Below are positions 18,341-26,884 of a stretch of 64,000 bases of DNA, piece by piece (the stretch's first letter is position 1; each line of letters begins with the position of its first letter). Source of the DNA: Pelagibacteraceae bacterium AG-337-G04 (GTDB lineage: Bacteria; Pseudomonadota; Alphaproteobacteria; Pelagibacterales; Pelagibacteraceae); NCBI GenBank assembly GCA_003282205.1, contig QBZW01000002.1, positions 62,001-126,000 on the forward strand, read 5' to 3'. Position numbers and translations under genes: made by a program. The notes under the pieces are model-generated. The model had not been told where the DNA came from. It searched no databases and saw only the letters and a list, made by a program, of their open reading frames with translations.

Positions 18341-19557
18341 ACATAGAAGATATCAAGAAAGAATTTCCAATTTTTGATAACAAAGTTCAAAATAATGATC
18401 TTGTTTATCTAGATAGTGCTAATTCTTCTCAAAAACCAAAAATTGTTCTTGATAGAATCTACGATTTTTATTCAAAAGAATTTTCAAATGTCGGACGAAG
18501 TGTACATTACCTAGCTGTAGCTGCTACTAATTTATATGAGAATACCAGGGTTTCAGTTCAAAAATATATTAACGCACAAGATAAAAACGAAATTGTTTTT
18601 ACCAAAGGTGCCACAGAAGCAATTAATTTAGTCGCTAATACTTTTGGACAAAAATACTTAGATGAAGGTGATGAAGTACTTATAACTGAATTAGAACATC
18701 ATTCAAATTATGTACCATGGCATTTCTTAAGAAAATCAAAAAATATTAAAATAGAGTTTGCTGAAATAAACGATGATGGTGAGATAACTTTAGAAGCAAT
18801 AAAGGCTAAAATAACAGTTAAAACTAAAATTATATGTATTACTCATCTTTCAAACGTAACTGGGGCAATACTTCCAATTAAAGAAATCGTAAATTTTGCG
18901 CATTCAAAAGGTATACCGGTACTAGTAGATGGATGTCAGGGAGCGCCACATTTAAAACTTGATATGCAAGAATTAGGTTGCGATTTTTATGCAATTTCTG
19001 GCCATAAAATGTATGGCCCAACAGGCATTGGTGTACTTTATGCCAAAAAAAAATGGCTTGAAGATCTTCCTCCATACCAAGGTGGTGGTGGAATGATTAG
19101 AGAAGTAAAGAAAAAGGGAATATCTTATGGAGATCTTCCTAACAAATATGAAGCTGGAACTATGGCAACCGCACAAGTCATTGCTTTTAATGAGTCTATA
19201 AAATTTATGGAGGCAATTGGTATTGAAAATATAGAAAAGCACGAAAAAGAATTGTTAGATTACGCTATCGATGTTTTAGGCAAGAATAATTCAATAAATA
19301 TAGTAGGAAACCCAAAAAATAAAGGTGGCGTTATATCCTTTAACATTGAGGGCATTCATCCACACGATATTGCAACGATATTAGATGAAGACGGCATTGC
19401 GATAAGGGCAGGGCACCATTGTTGCCAAATATTGCATGATAAATTAGGATTACCGGCAACTGCGAGAGCTTCATTCGGTGTATATAATACTAAAGAAGAT
19501 ATTGATCAACTGAATGCATCATTAAATAATTGTAAAAAAATATTTAATCTGAAATGA
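18337..19557 (+). CDS. sufS: Cysteine desulfurase SufS
   Basis: This PLP enzyme takes sulfur from cysteine and passes it on as persulfide. The 406-residue protein has the PLP lysine Lys224 in SGHKMYGPTG, THLSNVTG, VDGCQGAPH and the catalytic cysteine Cys362 in RAGHHCCQ, the group II (SufS) context. A second cysteine, Cys363, directly follows it, where many SufS proteins have Ala. Overlaps of 4 bases on both sides place it firmly inside the operon, with SufU just downstream as the likely sulfur acceptor. Confidence 0.97.
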   Translation: MNIEDIKKEFPIFDNKVQNNDLVYLDSANSSQKPKIVLDRIYDFYSKEFSNVGRSVHYLAVAATNLYENTRVSVQKYINAQDKNEIVFTKGATEAINLVANTFGQKYLDEGDEVLITELEHHSNYVPWHFLRKSKNIKIEFAEINDDGEITLEAIKAKITVKTKIICITHLSNVTGAILPIKEIVNFAHSKGIPVLVDGCQGAPHLKLDMQELGCDFYAISGHKMYGPTGIGVLYAKKKWLEDLPPYQGGGGMIREVKKKGISYGDLPNKYEAGTMATAQVIAFNESIKFMEAIGIENIEKHEKELLDYAIDVLGKNNSINIVGNPKNKGGVISFNIEGIHPHDIATILDEDGIAIRAGHHCCQILHDKLGLPATARASFGVYNTKEDIDQLNASLNNCKKIFNLK

Positions 19558-20018
19558 ACTTAAAAGAACTATATCAAGAAATTATCTTAGATCATGGAAA
19601 GAACCCAAGAAATTTAAGAAAAACAGATAATTATAACAAAGATGCTAAAGGTCATAACCCTTTATGTGGAGATAATGTGCATGTATTTCTAAAACTAGAT
19701 GAAAATAAAAAAGTTGATGATATTTCTTTTGAAGGAAGTGGATGTGCAATATCTATGGCTTCAGCATCAATCATGACAGATTTAGTAAGAGGAAAGGAAG
19801 AAGTTGAGGTAAAAGAAATTGTTAAAGATTTTTTAGATATGATTAAAGAAAAAGATGAGCTTAACTCTAAACTTTTAACTGATGACGAAAAGACAAAATT
19901 AATGTGTTTATCAGGTGTGAAGCAATACCCAATGAGGGTCAAATGTGCGACACTATCTTGGCACACACTTACATCTGCAATTGATAATTCACAAGAAGCA
20001 ATAAATACTGAAAGTTAA
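19554..20018 (+). CDS. sufU: SufU-type zinc-dependent sulfurtransferase
   Basis: A 154-residue IscU-fold protein. It carries the zinc-ligand set of SufU: Cys38 and Asp40 in LCGDN, Cys64 in GSGCAIS and Cys131 in RVKCATLSW, with the about 20-residue insertion between the last two that separates SufU from IscU. SufU accepts persulfide sulfur from SufS in Gram-positive bacteria. Here it replaces SufE, which is not in the operon. It overlaps sufS by 4 bases and abuts the next gene. Confidence 0.93.
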   Translation: MNLKELYQEIILDHGKNPRNLRKTDNYNKDAKGHNPLCGDNVHVFLKLDENKKVDDISFEGSGCAISMASASIMTDLVRGKEEVEVKEIVKDFLDMIKEKDELNSKLLTDDEKTKLMCLSGVKQYPMRVKCATLSWHTLTSAIDNSQEAINTES

Positions 20019-20318
20019 ATGATGGAACTTAAAGAAAAAGTAATTCAAGAAATAAAAAAAATCTATGATCCTGAGATACCTGTGAATATATATGAACTCG
20101 GATTAATTTATGATATTAATGTAGACGGAAAAAATATTAGTGTAAAAATGACATTAACAACTCCAAACTGTCCAGTAGCAGAAAGTTTGCCAAAAGAGGT
20201 TAAAGATAGTATTATGCAATTAGAAGAGGTTGACAAAGTAGATTTAGATTTGGTTTGGGAGCCACCTTGGGATAAATCTATGATGTCAGAGTCAGCAAAA
20301 TTAGAATTAAATCTATGA
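20019..20318 (+). CDS. sufT: SufT / MIP18 (DUF59) family Fe-S assembly protein
   Basis: A 99-residue DUF59-family protein implicated in maturation of Fe-S enzymes. It shows the family signatures IYDPEIPVNIYELGLIYDI and LTTPNCPVAESLP, whose cysteine is the conserved residue, and a C-terminal VWEPPWDKSMMSE segment. Two adjacent ATG codons (20019 and 20022) could serve as start. It directly abuts sufU and overlaps the A-type carrier gene by 4 bases. Confidence 0.92.
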   Translation: MMELKEKVIQEIKKIYDPEIPVNIYELGLIYDINVDGKNISVKMTLTTPNCPVAESLPKEVKDSIMQLEEVDKVDLDLVWEPPWDKSMMSESAKLELNL

Positions 20319-20650
20319 CGAAACAAGTAATATCATTAAGCGATAATGCAGCAGATCGTATAAAAGAAATTATGTCTTCAGCGGAAAATGATTCCATTGG
20401 TGTGAGGGTAGGAGTTAAATCAGGAGGTTGTGCAGGAATGTCTTATATTATGGAATACACAAAGGAGATTAATCCTAACGACGAGCTTATTGAAGATAAA
20501 GGAGTGAAAGTTTTCATAGATCCAGCAGCAGTAATGTATCTTTTTGGAACCGAAATGGATTACAAAAAAGAGGAGTTTTCGTCTCAATTTGTATTTAATA
20601 ACCCAAATGAAACTGAAAGATGTGGTTGTGGTGAGTCTTTTAAAGTTTAA
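20315..20650 (+). CDS. sufA: A-type Fe-S carrier (SufA/ErpA/IscA family)
   Basis: This 111-residue HesB-like protein ferries assembled clusters to target enzymes. The three cluster cysteines are Cys39 (SGGCAGM), Cys103 and Cys105 (RCGCGESF). It is the last gene of the iscR-suf operon. Sequence alone does not settle SufA versus ErpA; the operon position supports the Suf assignment. Downstream is a 232-base gap with no obvious poly-T terminator. Confidence 0.93.
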   Translation: MTKQVISLSDNAADRIKEIMSSAENDSIGVRVGVKSGGCAGMSYIMEYTKEINPNDELIEDKGVKVFIDPAAVMYLFGTEMDYKKEEFSSQFVFNNPNETERCGCGESFKV

Positions 20651-20654
20651 TTGA

Positions 20655-20792
20655 TTATTGGTAGTAAGATATAAACCAATATTGGCCTCTTTTATTCATA
20701 GAATAAGTTTTATTTTTTCTTCGTTTATACCTTTTATTTATAGGTTTTTTATAACTAATAATATTTTTAAACATCAATATGAATTTGTCCAT
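20655..20792 (-). CDS. Possible 45-residue basic small protein
   Basis: A minus-strand frame in the gap between the suf operon and glnA encodes 45 residues from ATG 20792 to TAA at 20655. It is rich in Lys and Arg (KRYKRRKNK) with an aromatic C-terminal end, KRGQYWFISYYQ. I do not recognise the family. In favour: it fills most of a rare gap and ends in a Trp/Tyr-rich motif unlike random A+T-rich sequence. Against: such a short frame can arise by chance, and no clear ribosome binding site is visible. Confidence 0.3.
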   Translation of the reverse strand: MDKFILMFKNIISYKKPINKRYKRRKNKTYSMNKRGQYWFISYYQ

Positions 20793-20837
20793 ATTATTTG
20801 ATAGCAAAATTATATGAAATTAGAATTCTAATAAGGG

Positions 20838-20862
20838 AATACCTGCTATTACAGCAGGTATT
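20838..20862. repeat. Inverted repeat near the glnA 3' end
   Basis: A perfect 10-bp stem, AATACCTGCT / AGCAGGTATT, encloses a 5-base loop (ATTAC), 20 bases past the glnA stop. On neither strand is it followed by a T tract, so it is not a standard intrinsic terminator. It may stabilise the glnA mRNA 3' end or stop transcription weakly. Confidence 0.6.
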
Positions 20863-20882
20863 ACCTAAAAATAATAAGATAT

Positions 20883-22289
20883 TTAACAGCTATAATACAT
20901 GTCAAATTCAATAGGGTGAGGCGTATGCTCAAAATTATGAATTTCTTCATATTTAAGTTCAATGTACGCATCAATTTGATCATCTGTAAATACATTTCCT
21001 TGAGTTAAGAATTTTCTATCTTTATCCAAAGACTCCATCGCTTCTCTTAAAGAACCACAAACAGTTGGAACTTTTTTGACTTGTTTGTCTGATAAAGCAT
21101 AAAGATCTTTATCAAATGATTTGCCAGGATCAATTTTGTTCTTAATCCCATCAATTCCAGCCATTAGCATTGAAGCAAAAGTTAAGTATGGATTTCCAGA
21201 TGCATCTGGGAATCTTATTTCACATCTTGCACCTTTTTTGCTTAATGTGATTGGAATCCTGCAAGATGCTGATCTGTTTCTTGCAGAATATGCAAGTAAA
21301 ACTGGAGCCTCAAATCCTGGTATTAATCTTTTATAACTATTAGTGGTCGCATTAGCAAATGCATTAATCGCTTTTGCATGCTTTAATACTCCACCTATAT
21401 AGTAAAGAGCAGTTTGTGATAAGCCTGCATATTTATTTCCGGAAAAAACTGGAGTTTTCCCTTTCCAAATTGATTGGTGAGTATGCATACCAGAACCATT
21501 ATCTCCCTTAACAGGTTTTGGCATAAATGTTGCAGTTTTACCAAAAGAGTGAGAAACCATTTGAACTACATATTTATATAGTTGAACGTTGTCTGCTTGA
21601 TCAACCAAAGTTCCAAATAACATCCCAAGTTCATGTTGACTTGGTGCAACTTCATGGTGGTGTTTTTCCACAGTAATTCCAACATCTCTTAGTCCTTTAA
21701 GATATTCACCTCTCATGTCTTGAGCACTGTCTACTGGTGGAACTGGAAAATATCCTCCTTTTACTCCAGGTCTATGACCCATGTTTCCATTGTCGTAAGA
21801 TTTTCCAGAATTATAAGGACCTTCTGTGCTATCAATTGAAAAACTTGTTTCATTCATATCGTTTTTAATTCTTACATCGTCAAAAACAAAAAACTCAGGC
21901 TCAGGCCCAAAGTAAGCTGTATCGCCAATTCCTGTTTTCTTTAAATAAGCTTCAGCTTTTTTTGCAATTCCTCTTGGATCTCTTTCATAGGGATTTCTCT
22001 TAACTGCATCTAAAATATCGCAAAATAAAATTAAAGTATTATGAGATGTATAAGGATCTATTACTTTTCTACTTAAATCAGGCTTTAATATCATGTCAGA
22101 TTCATTAATTGCTTTCCATCCTGCAATAGATGATCCATCAAAAAAAACACCGTCATTAAGCATTCCTTCATCTACGATTGTTGTATCCATTGTTAAATGT
22201 TGAAGTTTACCTCTTGGGTCTGTAAATCTAAGATCCACAAACTCAATATTCTTAGATTTCATTAATTTTAGTACGTCCTTAGCGCTCAT
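20883..22289 (-). CDS. glnA: Type I glutamine synthetase
   Basis: GlnA makes glutamine from glutamate and ammonia. The 468-residue length and motifs fit the type I-beta enzyme: FFDGSSIAGW (49-58), FGPEPEFFVFD (127-137), KPVKGDNGSGMHTHQS (258-273) and NRSASCRIP (338-346). The adenylylation tyrosine is conserved at exactly residue 397 (DKDLYAL), suggesting GlnE-type control. An AGGAG ribosome binding site lies at 22295-22299. No PII gene (glnB) is adjacent, unlike the common glnB-glnA pair. The gene stands alone on the minus strand. Confidence 0.98.
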   Translation of the reverse strand: MSAKDVLKLMKSKNIEFVDLRFTDPRGKLQHLTMDTTIVDEGMLNDGVFFDGSSIAGWKAINESDMILKPDLSRKVIDPYTSHNTLILFCDILDAVKRNPYERDPRGIAKKAEAYLKKTGIGDTAYFGPEPEFFVFDDVRIKNDMNETSFSIDSTEGPYNSGKSYDNGNMGHRPGVKGGYFPVPPVDSAQDMRGEYLKGLRDVGITVEKHHHEVAPSQHELGMLFGTLVDQADNVQLYKYVVQMVSHSFGKTATFMPKPVKGDNGSGMHTHQSIWKGKTPVFSGNKYAGLSQTALYYIGGVLKHAKAINAFANATTNSYKRLIPGFEAPVLLAYSARNRSASCRIPITLSKKGARCEIRFPDASGNPYLTFASMLMAGIDGIKNKIDPGKSFDKDLYALSDKQVKKVPTVCGSLREAMESLDKDRKFLTQGNVFTDDQIDAYIELKYEEIHNFEHTPHPIEFDMYYSC

Positions 22290-22311
22290 ATTATCTCCTA
22301 TAATTTTTTAA

Positions 22312-22332
22312 TTTTCTTATCAGTTAAGAAAA
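22312..22332 (-). promoter_or_regulatory. Leader hairpin upstream of glnA
   Basis: In the glnA leader a perfect 8-bp stem, TTTTCTTA / TAAGAAAA with a 5-base loop, ends about 12 bases before the AGGAG ribosome binding site. It is A+T rich, so only weakly stable. It could be a protein-binding palindrome or leader structure rather than a terminator. No T tract or known riboswitch fold is seen. Confidence 0.4.
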
Positions 22333-22430
22333 GATAAATAATGCCTATTAAATAGATATCACTTATGCTTTTTTTACATGTATATTAACCTTAAAAAATT
22401 AGAATTTTCAATCAATCCTAAGTTGCAATA

Positions 22431-22910
22431 ATGAGTTTATTAAATAAAGAACCAGTTAAAAGAGCTGAAAAAGCATTAAAAGAGTTTGATGAGACTTTAT
22501 CAGTCACAGAATTAGAAAATACAGCAAGAACAGCCGTTGATGCAGCAAAATCTTTAAATTGTGAAGTAGGTGCAATTGTAAAAAGCTTACTTTTTAAAAA
22601 TGGTGCTAATTATTTTTTATGTTTAGTCTCTGGTGACAAAAGATGTTCATTAAACAAATTAAAAAAGTTTTTTAATAGTAAAGATTTAAGTATGGCATCA
22701 CCTCATGATGTGAAAGAACAAACTGGATATACAATTGGAGGAGTATCTCCAATAGGGCACACTAATAGCTTGCAAATATTAGTTGATAGTTCTTTGAACA
22801 GATTTAAAGATTTATTTGCAGCAGCAGGGCATCCAAACTGTATTTTTAAAATTAATTTTGATGATCTTATTAAAATAACAAATGGATCAATAGAAGATAT
22901 AATTGAATGA
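22431..22910 (+). CDS. ybaK: YbaK/ProX-type aminoacyl-tRNA editing protein
   Basis: A 159-residue protein of the YbaK/EbsC family, which hydrolyses mischarged aminoacyl-tRNA such as Cys-tRNA-Pro. The family lysine lies in GAIVKSLLF; VSGDKRCSLNKLKKFF, GYTIGGVSPIGH (the conserved Gly-Gly-x-x-Pro loop) and AAGHPNCIFKI follow in order. The exact tRNA substrate is not determinable. It overlaps the following exporter gene by 4 bases. It is divergent from glnA, sharing a 141-base intergenic region. Confidence 0.9.
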   Translation: MSLLNKEPVKRAEKALKEFDETLSVTELENTARTAVDAAKSLNCEVGAIVKSLLFKNGANYFLCLVSGDKRCSLNKLKKFFNSKDLSMASPHDVKEQTGYTIGGVSPIGHTNSLQILVDSSLNRFKDLFAAAGHPNCIFKINFDDLIKITNGSIEDIIE

Positions 22911-23800
22911 AATCTCCAAACGCTACTGATTATTTTATTCTTACTTTCTTAGCCTTACTTTGGGCTTCAGCTTTTTTTAACATTAAAATTGCAACATATT
23001 CTTATGGACCAATAACCATAGCCTTTTTAAGAATTTTTTTTGGAATGATACCATTATTATTACTTTGTTATTTTAAAAAAATAAAAATTGAAGCGTTTTC
23101 TAAAGATTGGAAATGGTTTGCAGCAATTGGTATCATTAATTTAGTTATTCCTTTTTTTCTAATAGCATACGGAGTACAGAAAGTTCAAAGTAACTTAGCA
23201 GCAATTTTAATGTCTACTACACCTATAAGTGCAACAATACTTGCACATTTCTTTGCAGAGGGAGAGAAAATAAACATAATAAAAATATTTGGAATAGTAT
23301 TAGGTTTTTCAGGAATTTTTTATTTATTCTCAGAAAATTTACTTATAAATAATGAAAATTTATTTTCTGCTCTTATGATTCTATTGGGATCCACTTTTTA
23401 TGTAATTGGAGGAATTTTAACATTAAAAATTAGTAATAAGAAAAATGAAAATGTAACAGCATCAATTCTTATTTGGGGAGCTATAATTGCTTGTCCAATA
23501 TCACTGATAATTGAGCAACCTTGGAATTTAAATCCATCATTAGACTCCACATTATCTTTGATTTATCTTGGTATTTTTCCAACTGGAATAGCATGGTTAT
23601 TAAGATTTATGATTTTAAAGAAAAATGGCTTAGTTTTCCAAAGTCAGGTCGCTTATTTAATACCTATTTTTGGTGTTATTTTAGGATTTATCTTCCTAAA
23701 CGAATTAGTAACATCTAAAATTTTAATTGCTTTATGTGCTGTTGTTTTAGGAATTTATTTTGTAAAAAAAGCAGGAGATAAAAAAATACAAAGTATATGA
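22907..23800 (+). CDS. EamA/DMT-superfamily transporter
   Basis: A 297-residue inner-membrane protein with about ten hydrophobic segments arranged as two EamA repeats (about 8-140 and 150-290). The first repeat starts with FLALLWASAFFNIKIATYSYGP and contains LMSTTPISATILAHF; the second contains GIFPTGIAWLLRF and PIFGVILGFIFLNE. Such proteins usually export amino acids or other metabolites; the substrate is unknown. Coupling to the YbaK-like gene by a 4-base overlap is suggestive but not informative. It is the last gene of the conserved half of the window. Confidence 0.87.
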   Translation: MKSPNATDYFILTFLALLWASAFFNIKIATYSYGPITIAFLRIFFGMIPLLLLCYFKKIKIEAFSKDWKWFAAIGIINLVIPFFLIAYGVQKVQSNLAAILMSTTPISATILAHFFAEGEKINIIKIFGIVLGFSGIFYLFSENLLINNENLFSALMILLGSTFYVIGGILTLKISNKKNENVTASILIWGAIIACPISLIIEQPWNLNPSLDSTLSLIYLGIFPTGIAWLLRFMILKKNGLVFQSQVAYLIPIFGVILGFIFLNELVTSKILIALCAVVLGIYFVKKAGDKKIQSI

Positions 23801-23806
23801 AAATTT

Positions 23807-24823
23807 TTAATTTATTTCTAATTTTTCAAATTTTTTTGACTTAACTGATTTTTGTGCAGCTTCCGCCAATATTATAGACTTTCTTCCATCTTCAAAAACA
23901 GCTCTAGGCTTTTTATTTTTTTTGCAAAAGTTTGCTAGGTCAGATAGTTGCAACCTAAAAGCTTCTGCATATCTCTCTATAAAAAAATGAAGGAGTGGGG
24001 ATTTATTATTTGTAGAATTTTTTAAAAAGAGATTAGTTTCAGTATCTCTTTTATTATCTGATATCATCATTCCTTTTGTTCCAAAAAGTTCAACTCTTTG
24101 ATCATAACCAAAACTACAATGTCTTGAATTAGTTATAATGCATTGCACTCCTTTTTTCGACTTAAGTACTGTTGTTGCAAGCTCATAGTCTTTTATCTTA
24201 TGAAATCTTTGGTCTGACATGTTACTGCCAGTGGCAAATACTGATATAAATTCATCCGAACCCAAGTAGTATCTTGCTAAATCAAAATCATGAATCATCA
24301 TATCTTTAAAGATACCCCCTGAATCTTTTAAATAGGATAATGAAGGAGGAGCAGGGTCCCGACTAGTTATAATAATTTTTTCTAATTTACCTATTTTATT
24401 TTTTAACAAATTCTTTTTAAGTAAATTATGTCCAGGATCGTATCTTCTATTAAAGCCTATTTGAACTTTAGGATTAAGTTTTTTAATTTTTGTTAAAGAT
24501 GAATTAATTTTTTTTAAATTTAAATCTAGTGGTTTTTCACAAAAAACTACTTTTTTATACTTAGCACCCTTTTCAATAAATCTTAAATGCGTAGAAGTAG
24601 TGGAAGCTATAAAAATACACTTAATTTCATTATCTTTAAAAGCAATATCTGGATTATTTAATGAAATAGCATTAAATTTTTTTGAAATTTTGTTTGATAG
24701 ATTTTTATTTAAATCAAAAATATATTTTAATTCAAATTCACTGTTTTTTCTTAAATTATTAGCATGCATCTGGCCAATTCTACCAAGACCAAACAGAGCA
24801 GTTTTTATTTTATTTTTACCCAT
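23807..24823 (-). CDS. iolG: Gfo/Idh/MocA-family dehydrogenase, inositol 2-dehydrogenase-like
   Basis: An NAD(P)-dependent polyol/sugar dehydrogenase of about 338 residues. It has the Rossmann motif GLGRIGQMHANN, the family EKP motif in FCEKPLDL (catalytic lysine) and the active-site DMMIHDFDLARYYLG, with Asp and His typical of IolG. IolG oxidises myo-inositol to scyllo-inosose. I chose ATG 24823 because the alternative ATG 24850 would add nine Lys/Gln-rich residues and lengthen the overlap with the upstream gene from 19 to 46 bases. Neighbouring iolE- and iolD-like genes support an inositol role. Confidence 0.82.
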   Translation of the reverse strand: MGKNKIKTALFGLGRIGQMHANNLRKNSEFELKYIFDLNKNLSNKISKKFNAISLNNPDIAFKDNEIKCIFIASTTSTHLRFIEKGAKYKKVVFCEKPLDLNLKKINSSLTKIKKLNPKVQIGFNRRYDPGHNLLKKNLLKNKIGKLEKIIITSRDPAPPSLSYLKDSGGIFKDMMIHDFDLARYYLGSDEFISVFATGSNMSDQRFHKIKDYELATTVLKSKKGVQCIITNSRHCSFGYDQRVELFGTKGMMISDNKRDTETNLFLKNSTNNKSPLLHFFIERYAEAFRLQLSDLANFCKKNKKPRAVFEDGRKSIILAEAAQKSVKSKKFEKLEIN

Positions 24824-25950
24824 CTTTTTTTTCTGTTTGAAACCTTGCATGCCTCAATAAATTTTGCAGTTTCCAGTCCTTCGTCTTCATTAGGGTAAAA
24901 ATACCTTTTTTTTGCATTATTTTTCAAGGAGTCCGCAAATTCACAATAAATATTTGCAAATGCATCTAAATAACCTTCAGGATGTCCATATTTTAATCTA
25001 GAAAATTTTTTAGACAATTCAGCATTAAAAAAACCCCTTTCAATAAATTTAACAGCACCATTAGATGGATTAAGTTTTAAATAGTTTGGATCGTTTTGAA
25101 CCCACTCTAAACTTCCTTTCGTTCCAAATATTCTTATTCGTAATCCGTAAACACCACCTCTAGCCATCACACTTGTCCAAAACATTCCTTTAGCTCCATT
25201 ATCAAAATTAATCATTACTTGAGCATTGTTGTCCATTTTAACTTTATTTGAAACTTGTTTAATATCTGCAAAAATAGTTTCACCTTTTAAACCTGATATA
25301 TAAGTTGCCATATGATATGCATGGGATCCAATTTCATTCAGGACTGCTGAAACTCCAACAATATTTTTATCTATTTTCCATTTAAACTTTTTCTTTGCAT
25401 TTTTTTTAGAGATATTTTCTCCATCTGACCAATCCTGAACATATTCGACATTTACATATTCGACTTTTCCAATTTTACCTTTTTCAACCAATATTTTAGC
25501 TTCTCTAACCATAGGATAAGCAGAATAATTATGTGTCAAAGCATACTTAATTTTTTTATTTGATTTTATTTTTTTAAATAATTTCTTTGCTTGCGTAAGA
25601 TTTCCAGCAAAAGGTTTATCAGAAATCACATGAATATTTTTATCAATAAATTTTTCTGCAATAATTTGATGACTTGAAGGGGGTGTCATTATTGCCACAA
25701 CATCAATACCATCTTTTCTCTCCGCTTCTCTTTCAGCCATTTCTCTAAAATTTGAATAGCATCTATCTTTCAAAATACCTATGATTTGACCAAAGCTCTT
25801 AGATAGTTTTGAATTTCTTGAAAAAACACCAGCAACTATCTCATATTGATTATCAAATCTTGATGAAATTCTATGAACATGACCAATCCAAGATTTTGGA
25901 CCACCTCCAACTACGCCAAGTTGGATTTTTTTTCCTTTAATTAATCTCAT
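24805..25950 (-). CDS. Gfo/Idh/MocA-family oxidoreductase
   Basis: A 381-residue dehydrogenase with N-terminal Rossmann motif GVVGGGPKSWIGHVH (the W-I-G-x-x-H variant), SDKPFAGNLTQAKK carrying the family lysine, and the catalytic-helix LNEIGSHAYHMATYI with His residues. Relatives in inositol clusters act on inositol isomers or sugar derivatives. The start at ATG 25950 is preferred; a longer frame from 26031 would cover the whole divergent iolE leader. The two divergent starts lie only 31 bases apart, so promoters overlap. It is the first gene of the pair with the iolG-like gene. Confidence 0.82.
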   Translation of the reverse strand: MRLIKGKKIQLGVVGGGPKSWIGHVHRISSRFDNQYEIVAGVFSRNSKLSKSFGQIIGILKDRCYSNFREMAEREAERKDGIDVVAIMTPPSSHQIIAEKFIDKNIHVISDKPFAGNLTQAKKLFKKIKSNKKIKYALTHNYSAYPMVREAKILVEKGKIGKVEYVNVEYVQDWSDGENISKKNAKKKFKWKIDKNIVGVSAVLNEIGSHAYHMATYISGLKGETIFADIKQVSNKVKMDNNAQVMINFDNGAKGMFWTSVMARGGVYGLRIRIFGTKGSLEWVQNDPNYLKLNPSNGAVKFIERGFFNAELSKKFSRLKYGHPEGYLDAFANIYCEFADSLKNNAKKRYFYPNEDEGLETAKFIEACKVSNRKKRWVKIK

Positions 25951-25981
25951 GATTAAATATATCTTAACAAATAAAAAATTT

Positions 25982-26884
25982 ATGTCAGTAAAATTAGGTA
26001 TAGCACCAATCGCTTGGAGCAATGATGACATGCCTGAATTAGGTGGAGATACTCCTCTAGAGCAATGTTTGTCAGAAGCAAGTCAGGCTGGATTTGTTGG
26101 TATTGAGTCCGGAGGTAAATTCCCAAAAACATCTGAGGAATTATTACCAAAATTAGATAAGTATAACTTAAAATTATGTTCTGGTTGGTATAGCGGATAT
26201 CTTAGAAAAAATTCTGTTAAAGAAGAAAAAAATTTAATTCAAAACCAACTGAAATTATTTAAAGATTGTGAAGCTCCATGTATCGTTTTTGCTGAAGTTT
26301 TTGGTTCAATACAAGGCGATCCAACAAAAAAACTTTCCAACAGGCCTAAGATGACGGATCAAGAATGGAAAATTTATTGTGCAAAAATATCTGAACTTGC
26401 AAAATATCTTGAAGATGAAGGTATGCCTTTAGCTTACCACCATCATATGGGAACAGTTATTGAAACAGAAGAAGAAACAATTAGATTGCTAGAAAATACA
26501 GATGATAGTGTAAAATTAACTTTAGATACTGGTCATATGTTATTTGCTCAGGGTAATTCAATTAATTTAATTAATAAATTTAAGGAAAGGGTAATCCATA
26601 TTCACTGCAAAGATATTAGACAAGAAGTATTAAAAAAAGCTATTTCTGAAGATTTAAGTTTTAGAGATGCGTTTTTAGAGGGTGCCTTTACCGTACCTGG
26701 TGATGGGTGTATCGACTATAAACCTCTGTTTGATATTTTAAAAAAAAATAATTATCAGGGTTGGCTTGTTGTGGAGGCTGAGCAAGATCCAAAAAAAGCT
26801 AATCCACTTGAATATGCTATTAAGGGTTACAAATATATTACAGATACTTTAAAGAAATCAAATTTAGAGATTAATAATCTATAA
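25982..26884 (+). CDS. iolE: Inosose dehydratase-like sugar phosphate isomerase/epimerase
   Basis: A 300-residue TIM-barrel protein of the xylose-isomerase-like family. It starts MSVKLGIAPIAWSNDDMPEL, closely matching IolE (2-keto-myo-inositol dehydratase), and has GFVGIESGGKFP, LAYHHHMGTVIET with metal-ligand residues, LTLDTGHMLFA, VIHIHCKDIR and DGCIDYKPLF. IolE dehydrates scyllo-inosose to the trione that IolD cleaves; an IolD-like gene lies 8 kb downstream. The ATG at 25982 is chosen over one at 25949, which would add 11 residues foreign to the family. It ends overlapping the next, convergent gene by 6 bases. Confidence 0.88.
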   Translation: MSVKLGIAPIAWSNDDMPELGGDTPLEQCLSEASQAGFVGIESGGKFPKTSEELLPKLDKYNLKLCSGWYSGYLRKNSVKEEKNLIQNQLKLFKDCEAPCIVFAEVFGSIQGDPTKKLSNRPKMTDQEWKIYCAKISELAKYLEDEGMPLAYHHHMGTVIETEEETIRLLENTDDSVKLTLDTGHMLFAQGNSINLINKFKERVIHIHCKDIRQEVLKKAISEDLSFRDAFLEGAFTVPGDGCIDYKPLFDILKKNNYQGWLVVEAEQDPKKANPLEYAIKGYKYITDTLKKSNLEINNL

